NCBI GenBank assembly: GCA_902778375.1
Contig: CACYXJ010000010.1
Coordinates: 1 to 46,407 of the forward strand
Length of the DNA stretch: 46,407 nt
DNA from: an uncultured Erysipelotrichaceae bacterium
GTDB taxonomy: Bacteria > Bacillota_I > Bacilli_A > Erysipelotrichales > Erysipelotrichaceae
Reading direction: 5' to 3'
Both the position numbers and the translations under genes were made by a program. The notes beneath the pieces are model-generated. The model was given only the letters and a program-made list of their open reading frames with translations. It had not been told where the DNA came from and ran no database searches. Of the stretch, positions 41,209 to 46,407 are shown in pieces (position 1 is the stretch's first letter; every line of letters starts with the position of its first letter).

Positions 41209-42690
41209 TTATTCCGGTTTTTTCATGTCCCCGCGGACCATGGAGAAGTCTTCCATCGGATAATTCTTCAGGTTTTCGAGGATTCCCCTCTTGTCCGCGC
41301 CGGCAAGCAGTTTTGTCCGGGCCTTGCGGACTTCGTTTTCAGCCGCGTGTCTGGAAGGTCCGCCGACACATCCGCCTTCGCAGATCATGGCCTCGATGAA
41401 GTCTTCCGGCAGTTTTCCCATCGACAGCAGTTTGACACCCACGACACAGTCCTTACCGCCGGTGCACTTGCGGACTTTGATGCTGTCCGTATCCTGACCG
41501 CGTTCCTTCATGCATTCCAGAACTGCCGCAGCGACTCCGCCTGAAGAGGAGAAACCTTTGCCGAATATGGATGCTTCCTGATATTCACCTTCAACCGGTT
41601 CAAGTTCCACGTCACGGGAAGCCAGCAGGGTCGTCATTTCCCCGAATGTCATTACATAATCGGCATTTCCTTCGATTCCCATTTCCTGCGATTCGGATTT
41701 CTTGGCGATGCAGGGTCCGATAAAGACCGTGACGCAGCCGGGATGACGTGATTTCAGGTATCTGGATACTGCACACATCGGCGAAACGATTGAAGACATA
41801 TTCTTTTCGAACACATCCGGATAATGGCGAATCAGCAGGTTGATGAATGCCGGGCAGCAGGAAGTTGTCATCTTTCTGCCTTCGGCATATGCCTCCACCC
41901 ATTCTTCCGATTCATAAGCCGCAGTCATATCACCGCCAAGGCCAACTTCGACCATATCCGTAAAGCCGATCTTTTTCAGGGCATTGCGGATGGAAGCCAT
42001 CGTGATATTTTCACCGAACTGTCCTTCGATTGCCGGTGCACACATCGCATAGACCTTCTTTCCGGCCTTGATGGCGCGGATGACATCCAAAACATGGACT
42101 TTCGAACCGATGGCACCGAACGGGCAGGAGTGAATGCACTGGCCGCAGCGGATGCATTTCTCTTCATTGATGACGCAGATTCCGTATTCATCGTAACTGA
42201 TCGCATCGACCGGACATAGACGTTTGCAGGGGCGGACGAGATGGGCAATCGCGCCATACGGGCAGGCGTTTGCACACATACCGCATTCCCGGCACATATT
42301 CGGGTCAATCTTCGCCCTTGTATCGGAAATCGAAATTGCCCCGAAACGGCAGGAATTCATACACGCCTTGCCGAGGCACAGACGGCAGTTGTCCGTTACC
42401 GTATACGAAGAAAGCGGACATTCCTCACATGCCGGTTCGATGACCTGGATGATATTCTTTGACGGTTTGTTCACCGAAGCGTTTTCGTTGCTGGCAAGAC
42501 GCATACGCCAGCGCAGGATTTCCCGTTCCTTATAGACACAGCAGCGCCATGTCGCATGCGGACCGGGGGAAATCTCATAAGCAAGAGCTTCTTTATTCTG
42601 CTCCGTCAGTCTGTCTTCCCATTCCATGCGGGCAAGACCTTCCACTACCCGGTGTTTCAGTGCAACTGCGCCTTCGTCGTTTCTGATCAT
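41209..42690 (-). CDS. [FeFe] hydrogenase, group-B-like
   Basis: 493 residues, cytoplasmic. After a unique N-terminus (1-85) come a cysteine-rich segment and ferredoxin-type clusters: CRLCLGKACMNSC (near 104), CRECGMCANACP (near 133) and CIRCGQCIHSCP (near 180). The H-cluster domain has all three signatures in variant form: TSCCPAF (about 273), GPCIAKKSE (about 325) and EAMICEGGCVGG (about 432). The GPCxxK form instead of MPCxxK fits the group B enzymes of anaerobic Bacillota, whose exact role (H2 evolution from ferredoxin or sensing) is unsettled. Maturation genes hydEFG are not in the window. A TGATATACT extended -10 precedes it, and the ribosome site is AGGAG. Confidence 0.9.
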   Translation of the reverse strand: MIRNDEGAVALKHRVVEGLARMEWEDRLTEQNKEALAYEISPGPHATWRCCVYKEREILRWRMRLASNENASVNKPSKNIIQVIEPACEECPLSSYTVTDNCRLCLGKACMNSCRFGAISISDTRAKIDPNMCRECGMCANACPYGAIAHLVRPCKRLCPVDAISYDEYGICVINEEKCIRCGQCIHSCPFGAIGSKVHVLDVIRAIKAGKKVYAMCAPAIEGQFGENITMASIRNALKKIGFTDMVEVGLGGDMTAAYESEEWVEAYAEGRKMTTSCCPAFINLLIRHYPDVFEKNMSSIVSPMCAVSRYLKSRHPGCVTVFIGPCIAKKSESQEMGIEGNADYVMTFGEMTTLLASRDVELEPVEGEYQEASIFGKGFSSSGGVAAAVLECMKERGQDTDSIKVRKCTGGKDCVVGVKLLSMGKLPEDFIEAMICEGGCVGGPSRHAAENEVRKARTKLLAGADKRGILENLKNYPMEDFSMVRGDMKKPE

Positions 42691-42784
42691 AATTATCTCC
42701 TTTTGTGTTTTTGCGGTTGATTCTGTCTGATTTCAGTAACAGTATATCATGAATCCGCCGCGTCACGGCATCTCTCAGACAACG

Positions 42785-42820
42785 AAAAAAAGAACTCTCC
42801 ATCCGCTTCATGAAGAGTTC
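42785..42820 (-). terminator. MFS gene terminator
   Basis: Minus strand GAACTCT...AGAGTTC (42820-42792) followed by TTTTTTT. Confidence 0.85.
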
Positions 42821-42834
42821 GGGCATTTTCCGAA

Positions 42835-44088
42835 TTACTGCTCGACATTGTAGATCGCGGCAACTTCCCTGCGTCTTGTCCAGATGAAGACAAAAGCGGA
42901 AAGAAGACAGAAAGCCATATATCCGGAAATGACAAGCCGCGGTGAGATCATCAATGCCAGCCAGCCGGCGGTCAGTTCGCCGGCCAGACTGCCGCAGGTA
43001 TTGAGCATGTTGAAGGCGCCGTTGAACCTTCCCTTCTTCTCGTCGGGAACATATGCCTGTGTTGCCGAGACCCGGATCGTGTAGCTGGTCACACCGAGAA
43101 TGCCGGACATGAAGCAGAACAGTGCTCCAAGAGGCAATGAAAGATACAGATATGTTCCTTCCAGAATGGCAGTGACAATATACACGAAGAAAGCGATACG
43201 GAACTTTTTCTCAGGCGGGATCCGCATGCGGTAATGCAGTGCGCCGCCGACAGCCCTGCCGACGACTGCCATGCCGACGACGACCATGAAAATGTATTCG
43301 CCGTTTTCGAAACTGGCACGGAACCATGGCAGTGTGAGAACGTTGGTCGCGCCATAGACCATTGCACTGACCGTAAAGTACGAAACGATCGCTGTCAGGC
43401 CTTTGTTGCCGGTCAGATAATCGAAACCTTCGCGGATATCGCGCAGAACCATCCGCCCTTTGTGCTCTTTATCTTCTGTTTTCTTCTGGAGTTCCACATA
43501 GTTTTCGTATTTGTCGGCAATTCTTGTTTCCATGACGGCCGCCAGGAAAAAGCATAGCGCGTTGGCCGCAAGCAATGGTGAGATGCCGACCTGCTTATAT
43601 ACAAATGTCGCCACCGGCACCATGATCGCCGACATCGTTTCCAGTACCGAGGACACCGAATAGGCTTTGGAATAGTTGCCTTTGGTGATCAGCAGCGGAT
43701 AGAAACTGGAATAGGCGACAAGATAGATGCTGTGAATCGTGCCGATCAGGAACACATAGAGGGCAAAAACGGGAAAACTGAACCAGCCGCCGGCAAGAAT
43801 AAAAGCGGCGATCAGATACAGGATACTGGAAAGAAAATCCAGGGTATAGATCGTCCTGCGGCGGGAAAACCTGTCCAGGACAGCACCGGAAATGATCGGG
43901 ACGATGATCTGGGGAATCGTGAACACAGCCAGATATACGGCATACAGCAGTGTCGACTCCGTATAGTCCAGAACCATCAGACTCATCGCAAAACCGGACA
44001 TCGCGTTTCCGAACATGGAGACAGCGCTGCCCGCCGTGATGATCGTAAAATCCCTCGTCCAGAGAGTACCGGTTTCTTTTTCCGACAT
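42835..44088 (-). CDS. Major facilitator superfamily transporter
   Basis: 417 residues, about twelve membrane segments. The first half has the loop motif GAVLDRFSRRRTIY near residue 63, a form of the MFS motif A (G...DR.GRR). The overall pattern resembles the MFS_3/enterobactin-exporter-like drug efflux group; the substrate is unknown. There is no ribosome site: TACAAT (44100-44095) ends exactly 6 nt before the ATG, implying a leaderless mRNA. It is divergent from the ABC exporter, which shows the same arrangement, so the two may be co-regulated from the 87-bp gap. Confidence 0.92.
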   Translation of the reverse strand: MSEKETGTLWTRDFTIITAGSAVSMFGNAMSGFAMSLMVLDYTESTLLYAVYLAVFTIPQIIVPIISGAVLDRFSRRRTIYTLDFLSSILYLIAAFILAGGWFSFPVFALYVFLIGTIHSIYLVAYSSFYPLLITKGNYSKAYSVSSVLETMSAIMVPVATFVYKQVGISPLLAANALCFFLAAVMETRIADKYENYVELQKKTEDKEHKGRMVLRDIREGFDYLTGNKGLTAIVSYFTVSAMVYGATNVLTLPWFRASFENGEYIFMVVVGMAVVGRAVGGALHYRMRIPPEKKFRIAFFVYIVTAILEGTYLYLSLPLGALFCFMSGILGVTSYTIRVSATQAYVPDEKKGRFNGAFNMLNTCGSLAGELTAGWLALMISPRLVISGYMAFCLLSAFVFIWTRRREVAAIYNVEQ

Positions 44089-44094
44089 GAATCC

Positions 44095-44100
44095 ATTGTA
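44095..44100 (-). promoter_or_regulatory. -10 of the MFS gene (leaderless)
   Basis: Minus strand TACAAT, then GGATTC, then ATG. A TTGTTC -35-like hexamer lies 18 bp upstream. Confidence 0.5.
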
Positions 44101-44163
44101 CCGTCATTTGTCCGCTCTGAACAAATTGAATGCATACATCGTGCAGTGAGATATTTCTCTGTT

Positions 44164-44169
44164 TAGAAT
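44164..44169 (+). promoter_or_regulatory. -10 of the ABC exporter gene (leaderless)
   Basis: TAGAAT, then AACAAT, then ATG at 44176. No ribosome site and no clear -35. Confidence 0.45.
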
Positions 44170-44175
44170 AACAAT

Positions 44176-45909
44176 ATGAAAATGTTATGGAAACTGAGCC
44201 GGGAAGCAATACGCTACAAAGGTCTGTATGTCCTGGCGATTCTTGCCACCCTTTCCCTGACACTGGTGAATCTGGCTGCCCCGAAGGTGCTGTCGGCCAT
44301 GACCGGCATCGTTCAGAAAGGCGTGGATGAAAACAGTCTGATCCAGATCCGGAATCTGACACTGATCCTGGTCGGTCTTTATCTTGCCCGGATCCTTTTC
44401 CGCTTTATGAGCAACTACATGGCTCACAAGGCTGCCTGGTATCTGGTCGGCGACCTGCGGACAAGAACCTATGACAAGCTGGAGCGCATGCATCTGGGAT
44501 TCTTCCACGACAAGCAGACCGGCGACCTGATGAGCAGGATCGTCAACGACACCCGCGATTTCGAACTTCTCTATGCCCATATGATTCCGGAAACGATCAC
44601 CAATATCGTGACTTTTTCCGGAGTGCTGATCATCCTGCTGACGATCAATGCCAAACTGGCGCTTCTGACCTGTGCGCCGATTCCCCTGATCCTGGTTTCG
44701 GGTGTCATCTTTGCCAAAAAGGTGCGTCCGTATTTCCGCATATCACAGGCGAAGATGGGCGAACTCAACGGCAAGCTGCAGGACAATCTCTCCGGCATTC
44801 ACGAGATCCAGTCCTTCGGCCGCGAGGAATACGAAACCGGACAGGTCAATGAAAAGAACTTCGACCATGTCAGAGCGATGCTGAAAGCGCTGAAGATCAG
44901 TGCCGTATTCCATCCTACAGTCGAATTCATTTCCTCGATCGGCACGATCCTGGTCGTCGGATTCGGCGGCTATCTTGCCTACAGGGAAGGCCTGCAGGTG
45001 CAGGACATCGTCGCCTTCCTGCTGTATCTGTCCCTCTTCTACCAGCCGGTGACAGGTCTTGCCAACCTGCTGGAAAACATGCAGCAGTCCCTGGCAGGGG
45101 CAGAGCGTGTCATGATGATCCTGGATGCCCCGTGTGAGATCACCGACAAGGAAAACGCTGAAAATCTCGGTGCCTGCGACGGCGAAGTATCATTCGACCA
45201 TGTCAGTTTCTCCTACATCGAAGGAATTCCGGTCCTGGAAGATGTTTCCTTTACCTGCAGACCGGGCGAAATGCTGGCCCTGGTCGGTCCGACCGGTGTC
45301 GGGAAAACAACCATCACCCAGCTGATCTCAAGATTCTATGAACCGGATGAAGGAACGATCCGCATCGACGGACATGACATACAGGATGTGACAATTGAAA
45401 GCCTGCGCCGCAACATTTCCATTGTCCTTCAGGACACATTCCTCTTTAACGGCACAATTGCTGAAAACATCAGCTATGCCAGGCCGGATGCGACGATGGA
45501 GGAAATCCGTGAGGCTGCCAAAGCCGCCAATATCGACAAAGAAATCATGGCCATGCCCGAGGGTTATGAGACCAGAACAGGCGAACGCGGCATCAAGCTT
45601 TCCGGCGGCCAGAAACAACGGATCGCCATTGCCAGGGCAATCCTCAGACAATCACCGATCATCGTTCTCGACGAAGCGACAGCGGCAGTCGACGTGGAAA
45701 CGGAACAGCAGATCCGCAATGCCATCAACAGTCTGACCGGCAAGCGGACGATTATCGCCATTGCCCACCGTCTCAGCACCATCCGCACCGCCGATCAGAT
45801 CCTGGTCATTGAGAACGGCAGAGTCAGCGAACGAGGCACCCACGAGGAACTGCTGAAGCTGGGCGGCAGCTATGCACATATGAATGATATTCAGCAGGCC
45901 GAAGCATAA
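44176..45909 (+). CDS. ABC exporter half-transporter (membrane domain fused to ATPase)
   Basis: 577 residues. Six membrane helices (1-310) of the type I exporter fold precede the nucleotide-binding domain: GPTGVGKTT (Walker A, about 377), LSGGQKQR (signature, about 475), IIVLDEATA (Walker B, about 495) and the switch histidine in IAHRLST. It works as a dimer exporting lipids, drugs or peptides; the substrate is unknown. A second half-transporter gene is not adjacent, so a homodimer is likely. The ATG has no ribosome site, and a TAGAAT hexamer ends 6 nt before it. Confidence 0.94.
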   Translation: MKMLWKLSREAIRYKGLYVLAILATLSLTLVNLAAPKVLSAMTGIVQKGVDENSLIQIRNLTLILVGLYLARILFRFMSNYMAHKAAWYLVGDLRTRTYDKLERMHLGFFHDKQTGDLMSRIVNDTRDFELLYAHMIPETITNIVTFSGVLIILLTINAKLALLTCAPIPLILVSGVIFAKKVRPYFRISQAKMGELNGKLQDNLSGIHEIQSFGREEYETGQVNEKNFDHVRAMLKALKISAVFHPTVEFISSIGTILVVGFGGYLAYREGLQVQDIVAFLLYLSLFYQPVTGLANLLENMQQSLAGAERVMMILDAPCEITDKENAENLGACDGEVSFDHVSFSYIEGIPVLEDVSFTCRPGEMLALVGPTGVGKTTITQLISRFYEPDEGTIRIDGHDIQDVTIESLRRNISIVLQDTFLFNGTIAENISYARPDATMEEIREAAKAANIDKEIMAMPEGYETRTGERGIKLSGGQKQRIAIARAILRQSPIIVLDEATAAVDVETEQQIRNAINSLTGKRTIIAIAHRLSTIRTADQILVIENGRVSERGTHEELLKLGGSYAHMNDIQQAEA

Positions 45910-45924
45910 CGGTCTGCTTTTCAT
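45894..45924 (+). terminator. Terminator overlapping the ABC gene stop
   Basis: GCAGGCC (45894-45900) pairs with GGTCTGC (45911-45917) with one G-U pair, followed by TTTTC. The stop codon lies in the loop. A moderate terminator. Confidence 0.6.
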
Positions 45925-45946
45925 CTTGCAGCAAATACAGTAGAAT
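45918..45946 (+). promoter_or_regulatory. Promoter of the right-end gene
   Basis: TTTTCA, 17-bp spacer, TAGAAT, giving a leader of about 65 nt. Within the leader, AGGAAG precedes a three-codon ORF (ATG CAT GTG TAA). Confidence 0.45.
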
Positions 45947-46018
45947 GAATCTGTATTTTTCATGAGGGAAAGGAAGTCTTCATGCATGTGTAAACCGGCA
46001 TGAGGCAAAAGAATCACT

Positions 46019-46407
46019 ATGGCAAAGAAAAAAAGAAAGATCAGATGGGGCATTATCATACCGGTTATTCTCCTTCTGCTCGGCGTCGGCGGTTTCTTCG
46101 GATTCAAAGCCTATCAGGCATATCAGGAGGAACAGGCAAGGATCGAAGCGGAAAAGAAACGGGAAATCCTGTATGTCGCTTCCGCTGACAAAACTGAAGA
46201 AGCACAGCTGCGCAGCAGTGTGGAACAGGTAACGGAAGAAGCTGAAGAAACAGAAGAAGCGGAGCCGACAGTGACGCTGCCGCGCGGAACCAAGGTTCAG
46301 GTCAGAGTCCTGCCTCTGGTCATCAAGGAAAATGAATCCGATGAGGAAGGCAAGGAATACCGGATCGTCTACATCGATGACGTGGAATATCTGATGACAG
46401 ATGAGCA
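46019..46407 (+). CDS. Membrane-anchored hypothetical protein (partial, runs off the window)
   Basis: The ATG at 46019 opens a frame that stays open to the window edge (129 codons). The N-terminus is very basic (MAKKKRKIRWG), followed by one membrane segment (about 12-30), then a charged glutamate-rich stretch (about 36-82), and the start of a possible beta-rich extracellular domain (TVTLPRGTKVQVRVLPLVI). The TLPRGTKVQVR wording recalls bacterial SH3-like surface proteins, but too little is present to name it. GAGG lies 14 nt before the ATG, a long spacing. Confidence 0.75.
   Translation, partial: MAKKKRKIRWGIIIPVILLLLGVGGFFGFKAYQAYQEEQARIEAEKKREILYVASADKTEEAQLRSSVEQVTEEAEETEEAEPTVTLPRGTKVQVRVLPLVIKENESDEEGKEYRIVYIDDVEYLMTDE

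Noticed and set aside
45981..45992. Three-codon leader ORF (ATG CAT GTG TAA) before the right-end gene
   Set aside because: It has AGGAAG upstream, but three codons with no repeat or conservation evidence cannot be told from chance.

Overview
The window looks like chromosomal DNA of an anaerobic, gut-type Bacillota, most plausibly of the Erysipelotrichales lineage. The reasons are the gene content (PepV, ComFA/ComFC, HU, a group-B-like [FeFe] hydrogenase, a BaiCD-type flavoenzyme), AGGAGG ribosome sites, and a tRNA without encoded CCA. The lineage is inference. GC is near 50% in most genes and visibly lower at the left-end ATPase, the 15.1-16.4 kb GHMP-kinase patch and the 30.8-31.3 kb intergenic region. 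There are no rRNA genes, CRISPR arrays, phage genes or transposases. Layout: 0-7 kb, minus strand: a DUF4143-type AAA ATPase, guaA, pyrG with a leader terminator, a CcdA-thioredoxin fusion, and a UppP homologue lacking its catalytic motifs. 7-15 kb: glycogen phosphorylase and cyclophilin (+), HU, an EndA-like membrane nuclease and MTA/SAH nucleosidase (-), a DacF-like D,D-carboxypeptidase (+), an SDR (-), an S66 L,D-carboxypeptidase and tRNA-Ala(CGC) (+). 15-16.4 kb: an AT-rich patch with an orphan mevalonate-kinase-like GHMP kinase. 16.4-18.6 kb: a three-gene redox operon (TlpA-like thioredoxin, a 48-residue CxxC membrane peptide, a polytopic 4Fe-4S protein). 18.7-22.8 kb: a small unknown protein, an Old Yellow Enzyme-type reductase, a gene remnant and an M20 amidohydrolase.

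22.9-28.5 kb, minus strand: an amidase_3-like lipoprotein, a HAD phosphatase, PepV, ExoIII and aminopeptidase P. 28.7-30.8 kb (+): a full-length P1B-ATPase-like protein in which every signature motif is altered. 30.8-31.3 kb: an intergenic region whose minus strand carries two 55-nt repeat units, each with a strong ribosome site and a nine-codon ORF (MKEVLLNYR and MKEILLEIH), followed by tandem hairpins and a shared terminator. 31.3-34.9 kb (+): NudC-like Nudix hydrolase, GH13 glucosidase and a MATE exporter. 35-41 kb, minus strand: comFA-comFC, then secA-prfB-rluA, with a +1 frameshift in prfB. 41.2-44.1 kb, minus strand: [FeFe] hydrogenase and an MFS transporter. 44.2 kb to the end (+): an ABC exporter and a truncated membrane-anchored protein.

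Themes. Central functions (nucleotide synthesis, export, translation termination, competence, peptide turnover, glycogen use) are arranged in short co-oriented operons closed by strong intrinsic terminators, several of which contain the stop codon. Two separate thiol-redox systems face the envelope. Three intact genes look like pseudoenzymes (UppP-like, amidase_3-like, P-type-ATPase-like). Several genes lack a ribosome site and have a -10 hexamer about 6 nt before the ATG, which suggests leaderless transcripts. The best candidates for something undescribed are the tandem micro-ORF unit at 31.1-31.25 kb and the motif-less P-type ATPase beside it.
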